DNA from: a virus
Length of the DNA stretch: 33,877 nucleotides
Virus record (IMG/VR): IMGVR_UViG_3300023109_002863
Span: 1 to 33,877 of that record
Reading direction: 5' to 3' (one strand)
Positions within the stretch are counted from its first letter, which is position 1. Each line of letters opens with the position of its first letter. The notes beneath the pieces were generated by a model. It searched no databases and had not been told where the DNA came from. It saw only the letters and a list, made by a program, of their open reading frames with translations. Positions 20,615 through 29,365 of the stretch are shown piece after piece. A program made the position numbers and the translations under genes.

Positions 20615-23539
20615 TTAACTACTTAGAATGCTATCGTAAATAGTTTTTTGAAGTTCAAATAATTTAGAAAATACCCTATTTACTGATAGATAGTTTACAC
20701 TTTCGTTACTATGAAAGTAAAAATTACGCGTATCTATCTCTATAGGTGTAGGTATTTTATAATCGTTAAACACTTTTACATCGGTATTTTCTACTCGTGA
20801 AGAAACCGTTCGATTATCAGGTTGAGCACTAATATCAACTTGAGGCTTAGGAACTCCATACCTATTTAACTGTTCTTCTTGTGATAAGTTTTGAAATGCC
20901 TCATACTCTAACCTAGAAACTTGTTGTTCATTAATATAATAATACGTTGGTCCGACCCTCTCTCTAAGATCATTGAATCTCTGCGTCCTGTCAAAGGGGT
21001 TTCCCTGGGTTCCGTTGGGTAACTTTTGTCCGGGAAAGTTTCCATTTAAAAATTCCTGTAATTCTTCAGCGTTAACCTCTATTCTACCATACTCCGTTTT
21101 CTCTAGGTCCCCGGGAAATGGGAACAGGTCTTTGGCATCAATTTCTATATTTCTCGTCTCCCCGCCTCCGAACCCGATAGGTGCCGGGTTAAAACCTCTC
21201 CTCGCTGTTGGATAATCCGACACCGTAATATAGAACTTCTGATTCTGGTTCAAAACCGGTGTGTTTAATATCTTGGAAGCGTCAAGTTCATCAAAACCAA
21301 ACCCAGAATTTCTGGAAAAATTACCATATTCATAATTCACACCGTATTGATTTGGTAATAATATTGCACTAGGAGAATCTATACTAGCTACAAATCCCCA
21401 ATAAGTCTTTCCCAGCCGCGGCTGGGATACCGCCGGCTTTGACGCCTCTAGAGTGGATGGAACCGTTTTAGTAGATGAAGTGACACTTAGTTCGGGCGCC
21501 CGGATAGAACTCGACGGGTCCTCAATATCATCCCTAATCACACGAATACCATACTTATTCAACTGCTCCTCACGAGATAATTTTTGAAATTTCTGGTATT
21601 CTTCTAAAGAAACTTTCCTTTCATTAATATAATAATTTTTTAATTCATCTGCTTTGGGTATTCTTGTAAAATTGTTATAGATATTAATAGTATCACGTAA
21701 AATATCTTGAATTAAAACGTTTAAATTAATACCTAGACCAGTTTCACAAATAGTATCAAAAATATCTGGGTTAAAAGAGCTTTTTAGATCGCCAGGCACT
21801 AAACTTATTCTCTTTTTATTGGTAATATCAGAAGAGAAATAAATTCTACCTATATTATGATAGTAACTATAAGTTTTATCTTTAAACGTATCAGTAAAAT
21901 TATTAATAAGATTTAACTGATTCGATTTAAGACTATTGGTATTAAATTTCCACTTGTTAGTATTAAATTTATATGCTGATGTAAAGAGAATATCTGGAGG
22001 TAGTTGTAAATTTATATCACTTTCGACAAAAGAAGTAATAGGAATAGGATCAGTAATCATCCTTTCCGTTAAATTTCCATTATCCTTTATAGTGAATAAA
22101 TTACTATCATAATCTGAAAACTCTACATCTATATCGATAATTGAATCGTCATCTCTGTATATAAAATACCCGTCAGGTCTATCCTCCGGTAAGTTAAAAT
22201 TAATTAACGTCTTATTTGCTGTTGTAGCAATATAGAAGATTTTATCTGGATACTGAGGAAAACTAATTTCTAAAGGACTCCCTAAACCTAATTCTTTTGC
22301 TGCATTTTCTTCGCAAAAAAGAGGGTAATAATAACCAGTACCTTCACCTGCTGATCCAAAGACCGTAACGGGTGTATTTTTAGTAGTGTTTTGGTTATAT
22401 TTTTCTCCAATAACTACTCTCTTAATAGTTGTAGGTTCTGGTATTATCTTATCAATTAAATATTGTTCTATATCTAAAAAGTAAATATTATAATCCAAAG
22501 TATTGCTAACTGGCTTAGTAACAATTAAGAGTAAATTATCTGTATAACGTGAATTTACTTTTACGTATTCTGGGTTGTTAAAGGTTGAAACTGGTATAGT
22601 AGCTAATACCTCACTAGTTGTATTAGGTGAAATCTCTAAATTTATATTATATTCAGAATCTAAAACTTGAACTACTTTGTAATTCTTACCAAAGCTTATA
22701 TTATTATTAATAACGATAGATGCTGAAGTTTTTATTTTATCTATTATCTTTAACCTTGTACAAGCTCTAAATATATCCCTATCATAAATGTTTGTATAGT
22801 TGAAACCATCCTCTTCTAACATAGGTGAGTAAATTAAGCCATTAGCTTTATCAACATCTAATTTTTTTACACTAGCTAATTCATTTTGAACAGTTTCATT
22901 GGAAATTTTTTCTAATTGACCGTTAAAACAGCCACTAAAAGCAATTGTTTTTGAATCTGTTGTAATAGTATATATAAATCCATCTTCGAACGTCTCTATA
23001 TAAGATTTTTTTGTATTATCTAATTCATAAAGTTCAGGAAATATATTCTTATCCGCCCCTTCAAATGGATCTATTTGATATGGTGTAGTTAAATCTTTTA
23101 ATAAGTTTCTATCATCGTTTCTATCGTCGATTGTAGTTGAAGATAAACCAAAAAATCCTCCTAAAGTCTGCTCATCTTTAAAATTAGAAGAATTAAAGTA
23201 GGAACTACTATATACTTGACCTAGACTAAAAAGTGAAAGGTTATTTTCATATAGTATATTAAAATTTTTCTTTAAGAAATCATTACTAAGAATATTTCTA
23301 GGCGAATATTCCAGGTTGTTTATTTTATTAGTAGTAAGAGCTGAAGGGGAATTATCAAACTCTCTTTTATCTATTATACTTCTAGCTAAAAAGTTATCTT
23401 TTGAGCTTAACTCTTTAGAAAATGAGTTTTTTACCCGTCCTGTATAAGGAATACTGTCTTCAATATTTACAAAACCACTATAATCTTGTCCACTAAGTGT
23501 AAAAGCATTGCCAGAAGTATATTTAAAGTAATTTATCAT
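20615..23539 (-). CDS. Large baseplate/tail protein with an inserted GC-rich cassette
   Basis: A 974-residue unrecognised structural protein in the baseplate block. The N-terminus contains LSGQDYSGFVNIEDSIPYTGR, a style seen in large tail proteins of marine myoviruses. Residues ~1-630 are AT-rich and strand-rich. A 29-residue motif (YYINERKVSLEEYQ... ending LNKYG) at about 636-664 is repeated at about 867-895 (YYINEQQVSRLEYE... ending LNRYG). Between them lies a region encoded by DNA of clearly higher GC, including GFGGGETRNIEIDAKDLFPFP and GNPFDRTQRF. This looks like an acquired domain. The start overlaps the preceding gene by 4 bases. It is probably a virion protein by position; the function is unknown. 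Confidence 0.8.
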   Translation of the reverse strand: MINYFKYTSGNAFTLSGQDYSGFVNIEDSIPYTGRVKNSFSKELSSKDNFLARSIIDKREFDNSPSALTTNKINNLEYSPRNILSNDFLKKNFNILYENNLSLFSLGQVYSSSYFNSSNFKDEQTLGGFFGLSSTTIDDRNDDRNLLKDLTTPYQIDPFEGADKNIFPELYELDNTKKSYIETFEDGFIYTITTDSKTIAFSGCFNGQLEKISNETVQNELASVKKLDVDKANGLIYSPMLEEDGFNYTNIYDRDIFRACTRLKIIDKIKTSASIVINNNISFGKNYKVVQVLDSEYNINLEISPNTTSEVLATIPVSTFNNPEYVKVNSRYTDNLLLIVTKPVSNTLDYNIYFLDIEQYLIDKIIPEPTTIKRVVIGEKYNQNTTKNTPVTVFGSAGEGTGYYYPLFCEENAAKELGLGSPLEISFPQYPDKIFYIATTANKTLINFNLPEDRPDGYFIYRDDDSIIDIDVEFSDYDSNLFTIKDNGNLTERMITDPIPITSFVESDINLQLPPDILFTSAYKFNTNKWKFNTNSLKSNQLNLINNFTDTFKDKTYSYYHNIGRIYFSSDITNKKRISLVPGDLKSSFNPDIFDTICETGLGINLNVLIQDILRDTINIYNNFTRIPKADELKNYYINERKVSLEEYQKFQKLSREEQLNKYGIRVIRDDIEDPSSSIRAPELSVTSSTKTVPSTLEASKPAVSQPRLGKTYWGFVASIDSPSAILLPNQYGVNYEYGNFSRNSGFGFDELDASKILNTPVLNQNQKFYITVSDYPTARRGFNPAPIGFGGGETRNIEIDAKDLFPFPGDLEKTEYGRIEVNAEELQEFLNGNFPGQKLPNGTQGNPFDRTQRFNDLRERVGPTYYYINEQQVSRLEYEAFQNLSQEEQLNRYGVPKPQVDISAQPDNRTVSSRVENTDVKVFNDYKIPTPIEIDTRNFYFHSNESVNYLSVNRVFSKLFELQKTIYDSILSS
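20855..20941 (-). repeat. Diverged 29-codon repeat, copy B
   Basis: Encodes YYINEQQVSRLEYEAF... ending EEQLNRYG. It pairs with copy A at 21548-21634, 693 bases apart, sharing 20 of 29 residues. The copies flank the GC-rich segment. Confidence 0.85.
20942..21547 (-). other. GC-rich island inside the tail protein gene
   Basis: By hand count, 20941-21240 is about 46% G+C, against about 22% in the sample 22441-22560 of the same gene. Codon choice also shifts (more CCG, CGG and GGG). The island is bounded by the two copies of the 29-codon repeat. Confidence 0.75.
21411..21426. repeat. 16-bp GC-rich perfect palindrome
   Basis: CCCAGCCG/CGGCTGGG lies within the GC-rich island. It is far richer in G+C than anything nearby. 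No U-tract follows on either strand, so it is not an obvious terminator. Confidence 0.8.
21548..21634 (-). repeat. Diverged 29-codon repeat, copy A
   Basis: Encodes YYINERKVSLEEYQKF... ending EEQLNKYG. It is the N-terminal-side copy of the pair and marks the upstream edge of the GC-rich island in the direction of translation. Confidence 0.85.
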
Positions 23540-25857
23540 TTAAAGTTTTTAAAGTTTATTTTATTTATTACGGTTGTAGCGGGTAAATTACGCTGTATAT
23601 TAGTAAGTAAGTTATTTTTAACGTCATCTAATATATCTAAATTAGTTATATTTAAATTATCTACGTTAATATCAATAACGTTCGACTTAGATTTTAAATT
23701 AGCACCAAGAGTATTAAGTGTTTCAATATTATCAGTAAAGTTTCTCATACCACATGGTAGTGATACGTATATATCATCAATTTTATTTATATTTCTTGTA
23801 TAAACTGTTACTATTTCATCCTCTTTTGATAGTGGTTGTAAAGATAAAAGCAAATTACTAATAATATTGTTATCTATAATATTTGAGAGAAGAATATCTT
23901 CTTTAATTCCAGCACTATTTAAGATAATATCACCGAAAAGTATATTTTTATTTGTATATTGAAAAGCTTTTACATCATACACAAAGACCTTGATAGTGTT
24001 GAGATATACTATACCTTCACCTGTTAAGTTATTAAATGAAATATATAAATCATTTTTAGTTAAATCTGATAAAACTAGATCTTTAGTAAAGATTTCATAT
24101 AAATTAGTAGCGTTATCGAAAAAAGTAAATGAAAGTGAAAGGCTACCTTCTGTTTTTTCTATACTTAAACCAGCTTGTATTTCATTGAAGTTAGATTTAA
24201 TTGTAAAATCTTTGTCAAAAAATTTAAATGCCAAAGTATACCCACCGTTAGTATTAATAGTTTTAAAATAATCCGGAGCAGTTCGTTCTTGTTGAGTTAA
24301 ATCACAATATTTTAACTGCATACGTTCATCTACCTCCTCTAGTTTGCTTATTCTTTCATAGATATATTCTTTTTTTGGTTCAAAGGTAAGATCGCTCTTT
24401 TTATCGAAAAATAGTTTTTCAGTTACTGATTGTTTAAGAGTGGAATTACTTTCAATAAGATTTTCTATCACATTATCGTAAGTAATGTTAAAGATCGGTG
24501 CACTACCTAATGCAGACTCTTTAGAAATCAAATCTGGATAATAATATCTATCTACCCATATTCCTTCCTCACCTGGCATACCTGATAACCAAGTACATAG
24601 ATATTGACTTTCAGTTGCTGGTAAATTTTCTAGCGTTTTAAATACTTTATCTGCAAAATACGGGTAGGGAAAAGCAAAAGAACCTGATTCGACGAATTTA
24701 GTATCATTAATATTAATCTTATCAAATGGATTAAGAGAAGAAGGGGCTATAAATAAATTAGATCCCGGTGTTATTTTATAAGTGATATTATAAGTTACAA
24801 AATTTAGTTCAAGAGACGAGTCTTCTTCTGAATTAATATCATTTAAAATGGATGTGTAATTTCTAATTTTATCGTTAAACACTAAATCCTTATCAGAACT
24901 TAATAAATTGTTTGATGAGGTAAAGCTATCTGCAGTATCTGAAATATTTTTGAGATTTATCAAGTTAAAGGTACTGTCTTTTGTTGTACTATTTTTATAA
25001 AAGAGATAGTTTGATCTTAAATCAAAAGAGCTTCTGTCATTATTGATAAGGTATTCGGAATCAGTATATTCAATAAACGAAGTATTAATAGGGTTATTTA
25101 CAATTGTGCTTTGATTGAACACTATTTTGGCTGAGGTTCCGTTTATATAAAAATAATTTAAATTTTCGAACGAATCTATAACTCTACCTACTAATTTTTC
25201 TTTTTGTTTTCTAATTATATATTTCTTATTATTTTTATTAGTTAGGAAGGTAAGGTATTGTGTATTACCAGCTTTAGTTAAAATATATTCTAGTTTTCTA
25301 CCATCTCTACTTAATTTATTCTCATTAACAAAAATTACTGGAATAGTACCACTTTCTTCGCTATCATCCGTGGCTACAAGATAATATTTTTCAGTATTGT
25401 CAATATACGCTACTGAACAAAAAAAGTCGTCTATAAACTCAATCTCGAACAAAGTATCACTGTCTACCTGGCTATTACTAAAAGCAGTAGCAGCAATAAA
25501 TTTGTAATTAATAAAGTTATCAACATCGTCAAAATATTCTTGCCTAATATCCTTTACAAATTTTAAAAAGTTACCACTACGGTCGCATTTAGCAAACTGT
25601 AATGAAGTATAAATTGAACCTGGCTTAATTTTTTCAGATTTAAATTCAACAAAGTTGTTTAGTGTATCTAAATTAGTAAGATAAAAATTAGTATAGTTTT
25701 TATTTTTAAAATCAACAGTACCCGAAAGTGCAGTAATAAAATTAAATGAAAATCCTCCTGCGTAAGATCTACTAAACTGATTTAAGTTAAGACTATTAAT
25801 ACATAAATCCTTTGTGTTAGATTTATATGTACTTAAACTTACAGTAGTCGAACTCAT
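23536..25857 (-). CDS. Large baseplate/tail protein of unknown family
   Basis: A 773-residue strand-rich, Asn- and Ser-rich protein with no recognised enzymatic motif. The segment from about 525 (GGYTLAFKFFDKDFTIKSN through NDLYISFNNLTGEGIVYLN) has the alternating pattern of a concanavalin/LamG-like domain, suggesting carbohydrate contact. The rest is not assignable. A TAAATA box lies 7 nt before the ATG, so it starts its own late transcript together with the 974-residue gene it overlaps by 4 bases. Virion location is inferred from the baseplate context. Confidence 0.8.
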   Translation of the reverse strand: MSSTTVSLSTYKSNTKDLCINSLNLNQFSRSYAGGFSFNFITALSGTVDFKNKNYTNFYLTNLDTLNNFVEFKSEKIKPGSIYTSLQFAKCDRSGNFLKFVKDIRQEYFDDVDNFINYKFIAATAFSNSQVDSDTLFEIEFIDDFFCSVAYIDNTEKYYLVATDDSEESGTIPVIFVNENKLSRDGRKLEYILTKAGNTQYLTFLTNKNNKKYIIRKQKEKLVGRVIDSFENLNYFYINGTSAKIVFNQSTIVNNPINTSFIEYTDSEYLINNDRSSFDLRSNYLFYKNSTTKDSTFNLINLKNISDTADSFTSSNNLLSSDKDLVFNDKIRNYTSILNDINSEEDSSLELNFVTYNITYKITPGSNLFIAPSSLNPFDKININDTKFVESGSFAFPYPYFADKVFKTLENLPATESQYLCTWLSGMPGEEGIWVDRYYYPDLISKESALGSAPIFNITYDNVIENLIESNSTLKQSVTEKLFFDKKSDLTFEPKKEYIYERISKLEEVDERMQLKYCDLTQQERTAPDYFKTINTNGGYTLAFKFFDKDFTIKSNFNEIQAGLSIEKTEGSLSLSFTFFDNATNLYEIFTKDLVLSDLTKNDLYISFNNLTGEGIVYLNTIKVFVYDVKAFQYTNKNILFGDIILNSAGIKEDILLSNIIDNNIISNLLLSLQPLSKEDEIVTVYTRNINKIDDIYVSLPCGMRNFTDNIETLNTLGANLKSKSNVIDINVDNLNITNLDILDDVKNNLLTNIQRNLPATTVINKINFKNFK

Positions 25858-25864
25858 TACTATA

Positions 25865-25870
25865 TATTTA
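25865..25870 (-). promoter_or_regulatory. Late promoter box (TAAATA)
   Basis: TTAAATA on the minus strand, 7 nt before the ATG at 25857, in the 42-base gap between genes. Confidence 0.6.
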
Positions 25871-25899
25871 AGCTATAATTAGTGTTTCAAAAGAGTCAA

Positions 25900-26541
25900 T
25901 TACTCAACAATAATAACATCTGTACCATCCCTATTGTCTAATATAACGTTTTCGTTATCTTTTACTACTTTTTCTAAATTTTCATCTACATCATTTATAA
26001 CATAGGATGTAAATTTATTTTCGTTGGTTCTATTTGTAGTTTCAATAATATAATTATCTACTTCAGTTCTTAGTATCAGCTCGCTATCCATACCTATATT
26101 ATCAAGTAATTGAACATCTTCTAGTTTTATATCACCAATATTCTCATAATACCCCTCCGTTCTTATACTTAGTGGTATATTGATCTTTGTAATTTCACCT
26201 GTAGTATACTGGATACCAATTTTTGCAGTTAACTGTTTAACTAGACTAGTCTCTGATGGATAATATATATGTGTATATGTAGTATTAAGAAAGGGAGGAG
26301 AAACACCCTTAGTAACTTCATCTAGGATGCTTTCAGTTCTATATTCAATAAAAGTTTTTATTTCCGGTTCAAAAATATCAGAACCATCACCCCAATCTAT
26401 AGCTACATAGTACGGAAAAACTTCAGAAAACACGTTTGTTAAGTTAATTGAAATTTGAGTTTGATCAAATAAATCTATTGTGTCCTGATTTGAAATTAAT
26501 CCTGTAGTTGTTGTAGAGAGAGATATATTAAACGTATTCAT
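25900..26541 (-). CDS. Small baseplate-locus protein with a PKD-like domain
   Basis: A 213-residue protein. Residues ~28-140 resemble a PKD immunoglobulin-like domain: ISINLTNVF, YYVAIDWGDGSDIF (the WGDGS signature at 50-54) and the later TYTHIYYPSE with the family's T-H-x-Y strand, then LTAKIGIQYTTG. PKD domains mediate protein or glycan contacts at surfaces. The C-terminus is acidic and ends DVIIVE. It is translationally coupled (4-base overlap) to the 937-residue gene upstream. Probably a virion component; the partner is unknown. Confidence 0.75.
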   Translation of the reverse strand: MNTFNISLSTTTTGLISNQDTIDLFDQTQISINLTNVFSEVFPYYVAIDWGDGSDIFEPEIKTFIEYRTESILDEVTKGVSPPFLNTTYTHIYYPSETSLVKQLTAKIGIQYTTGEITKINIPLSIRTEGYYENIGDIKLEDVQLLDNIGMDSELILRTEVDNYIIETTNRTNENKFTSYVINDVDENLEKVVKDNENVILDNRDGTDVIIVE

Positions 26542-29351
26542 AATATTAAGGAGTTATTACTTGTTTCAAGAGGTAAAGAACTTAAATTAAAATTAAATGA
26601 ACTTAAAATATTAATATTTTCAAATGTAAATGTTTTATTATCATTTACAGCTCTTACATACTCATTTCTTATGAATGATACTTCTTTATTTGAATCTATA
26701 AAGAAATTATGAGTAGCTATAACAGGGGACATATTTTGATCTTTTAAAATATAACTTAAATTAAATGCATCTATATCTCCTCTGTATGTAATTTTAGGAG
26801 TATCAGCTTTATCATATAATATATTATAACCTGATAAAACAAATCTACTTATATTATCTCTTAACTGGTCGTCACTTTTAGGAAATATCTTAATATTAGT
26901 TCTATCTACATAACTATACTCGTAAATTTCAGGGTAAACAGATAGAGTTTTAGTTTCAGTTGAATCCTCTTCTACTTTAAGTTTGTAATAATAAACATTT
27001 AAATCTTTCTTAAATCTATTACTAATTTTATCAAAATTATTAGTATTTACAGATAGAGAAATATTATCTGTAAAAGGGTTGTTAAATATATTATCTTTAA
27101 AATTTAATTGTTCTATAACGAAAAAGCTGCTAGTTTGTATAAATAGCGTATCGTAAAAGAGATCAAAATTTAACACATTGCTAGAAATATCACTGACTAT
27201 AGTAGAAGTATATTTAGATGAAAGATATGGTAAAAGATCAAAAATTTCACCATTTGCATTAGTAGCAGCATTTTTTACATAAATTTTACCTTCTAGATCC
27301 TTAGTTTCAAATTTATCAAAAGTAGCAGAAGTATTAGTTACAGTAGTAGTTATTTCATAGACTGTATCATCATAAGAATAACTCTCTGGTAAGAAATTAT
27401 ATTCAAAATTTAACCTATCTGTAAATTTACCTCCTTCGTAATTACTATAAGAATTATTAAGACTAGTAAGTTGTAGGCTAATTGAAAAATTACCGGATAA
27501 ACCTCGTGTAAATGAATTAGTATCATCATTTAATGCTCTTTGTATAAGTGAACTTAATTGAGGAGTACTAGCACTACTAAGTTGTGCGACACCTCCTTCA
27601 ATCAAATCAGAAAAATAAAACTGCTGGGCGGTGTTTGAAAAGGCACTTAAATCAGATGAAATAGGATCAGGTAAAAATTCTGAATCTGTTTTCATGAAAT
27701 ATGCACCATCTATTATACCTGCTGTCTCTATATCCCTTTTAATAAAATCTACTTTTGTTGTTGTAGGTTCAATTAACTCTTCATAAGGGCAAAAATATCT
27801 AAAAAAGATATTATATGCTGAAGAAGGAAAAAACGGAGCTGTATGACTTGCAGTTAATCCATTTGTAAATGAAGAAAGTCCTGACCTAAACGTCTCAGCA
27901 TAAGTAGTTGTATCTATTGTATTGTAATTAAAATTAAACCCTTCATTATATAAGGTATCATAAAACTGATAACCATTTAATATAAGATTTTTAACTGTAG
28001 GAGGGTCTATAACAGTTAAATTATCCCTAAAGTAATTATTATCCTTTACTAATCCAAAAACGTTACCAAATAAATCTTTTTTACCATCATCGATATACCC
28101 CTTATCAAAAAGAAAAGCTAAATCAGAACTTTCATTTCTCTGTTCATATTTAGAACTATAGCCAATATAAGATGTATCTTCCCTAGTTGTATTAGGTTGT
28201 AATTTTGCAACTCCACTAGATATATTTTTAAAAAAATCATCCGGCTCTATATTAAAAACTAATATATCCTGATTATTTGTATATATTTTCGGATCAGGAA
28301 AAATATACAAACTATCGGGTTTGTATGTTTCATCGAGTTCAAAGTCTATTGCAGGCGCTTGAATTACATTTATACCTGTATTAGAAGGTTTAAAGAATCC
28401 CGTTTCTCTTTTAGTATTAATTTTATTAGCAAATACACTAGCTGTAGTAGGATATTGTTGATTTAAAAAATTACTATATGGCTTATCTGCCTTTAACAGA
28501 ATGTCATACACAAACTCACCTGTAAAATTAGAAGATATATAGTAAAAATCAGTTCCTATATACTTCTCAGTAAGCGATCTTTTATTATCGAAGATACTAT
28601 CTGATTCAAGATATAACTTTAAAATATCACTGAAGCCTTCAAAAACTTCTGCTACTAAATCAACATTATTAGCAAGAAATATATTATCAGACGGTAAATC
28701 ATCAGGCGTATAGCTTATAAAATGTTTACCATATTCTCTCTCATCTGGTTCCTGATTAAAGTAAGAAGTAAATACATCAAAATATTCAGTTAATGATACT
28801 TGTAAATTACTTTTTATTTCATTTATATTATAATCTATAGCACTATCTTCTCTATTTTTAAGGAAGTTTAGTATAGTGCTATGTGCACTCTTTACAACAT
28901 TAAAGCTACTTGTTTTAGTTTTTACTTTTTTAGGTACATTACCTAAATTTACCCTCTCAAGCCTATAATATTCAATAATCTCCCTTAGCTTTTTACTAAA
29001 AAAGGAAATAGCGATAGCGATATCATTTGTATCATTAAAATCTAAATACTTTAAGAACTTCTTTTCAGTTTGATTACTAAAATTAATAGTAATCTCCTTG
29101 AGAAAATCTTTATATCTATCTATTACAAGGGCTTTATTTGAAGTATTTTTATTATTAGTTTTACTATTCCATTTATTTAAATATATAGTGTAATATTCCT
29201 GTAATGTATCAGGTTGATAATCTACTTTTACTACCTTTATAAACTGTATAAAGGAAAACGCTTGGTTTCTATCCAAAGCATTAGCATCTAATACGTTATT
29301 ATTGGTAATAGACTGCGGTACTTCAGGATAACCTTTTATTACATTTTCCAT
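26538..29351 (-). CDS. Large baseplate wedge-region protein, positional candidate for gp7
   Basis: A 937-residue protein with a helical, charged N-terminal third (QAFSFIQFIKVVKVDYQPD, NLQVSLTEYFDVF) and a strand-rich remainder with many Asn/Ser/Tyr residues. No motif was recognised. In T4 the baseplate order is 25 (elsewhere), 6, 7, 8; in several marine relatives 25, 6 and a very large protein are adjacent, and this is one of two large genes just downstream of gp6. The gp7 equivalence is positional only. A TAAATA box lies 6 nt before the ATG. Confidence 0.75.
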   Translation of the reverse strand: MENVIKGYPEVPQSITNNNVLDANALDRNQAFSFIQFIKVVKVDYQPDTLQEYYTIYLNKWNSKTNNKNTSNKALVIDRYKDFLKEITINFSNQTEKKFLKYLDFNDTNDIAIAISFFSKKLREIIEYYRLERVNLGNVPKKVKTKTSSFNVVKSAHSTILNFLKNREDSAIDYNINEIKSNLQVSLTEYFDVFTSYFNQEPDEREYGKHFISYTPDDLPSDNIFLANNVDLVAEVFEGFSDILKLYLESDSIFDNKRSLTEKYIGTDFYYISSNFTGEFVYDILLKADKPYSNFLNQQYPTTASVFANKINTKRETGFFKPSNTGINVIQAPAIDFELDETYKPDSLYIFPDPKIYTNNQDILVFNIEPDDFFKNISSGVAKLQPNTTREDTSYIGYSSKYEQRNESSDLAFLFDKGYIDDGKKDLFGNVFGLVKDNNYFRDNLTVIDPPTVKNLILNGYQFYDTLYNEGFNFNYNTIDTTTYAETFRSGLSSFTNGLTASHTAPFFPSSAYNIFFRYFCPYEELIEPTTTKVDFIKRDIETAGIIDGAYFMKTDSEFLPDPISSDLSAFSNTAQQFYFSDLIEGGVAQLSSASTPQLSSLIQRALNDDTNSFTRGLSGNFSISLQLTSLNNSYSNYEGGKFTDRLNFEYNFLPESYSYDDTVYEITTTVTNTSATFDKFETKDLEGKIYVKNAATNANGEIFDLLPYLSSKYTSTIVSDISSNVLNFDLFYDTLFIQTSSFFVIEQLNFKDNIFNNPFTDNISLSVNTNNFDKISNRFKKDLNVYYYKLKVEEDSTETKTLSVYPEIYEYSYVDRTNIKIFPKSDDQLRDNISRFVLSGYNILYDKADTPKITYRGDIDAFNLSYILKDQNMSPVIATHNFFIDSNKEVSFIRNEYVRAVNDNKTFTFENINILSSFNFNLSSLPLETSNNSLIL

Positions 29352-29357
29352 TTATAT

Positions 29358-29363
29358 TATTTA
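29358..29363 (-). promoter_or_regulatory. Late promoter box (TAAATA)
   Basis: AATAAATA context on the minus strand, 6 nt before the ATG at 29351. It also overlaps the end of the preceding 14-base gap and the stop region of the next gene. Confidence 0.55.
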
Positions 29364-29365
29364 TT

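Noticed and set aside
20973-21215. Plus-strand open frame inside the GC-rich island
   Set aside because: It is the antisense shadow of the tail-protein gene; higher G+C lengthens spurious frames and no promoter or start signal supports it.
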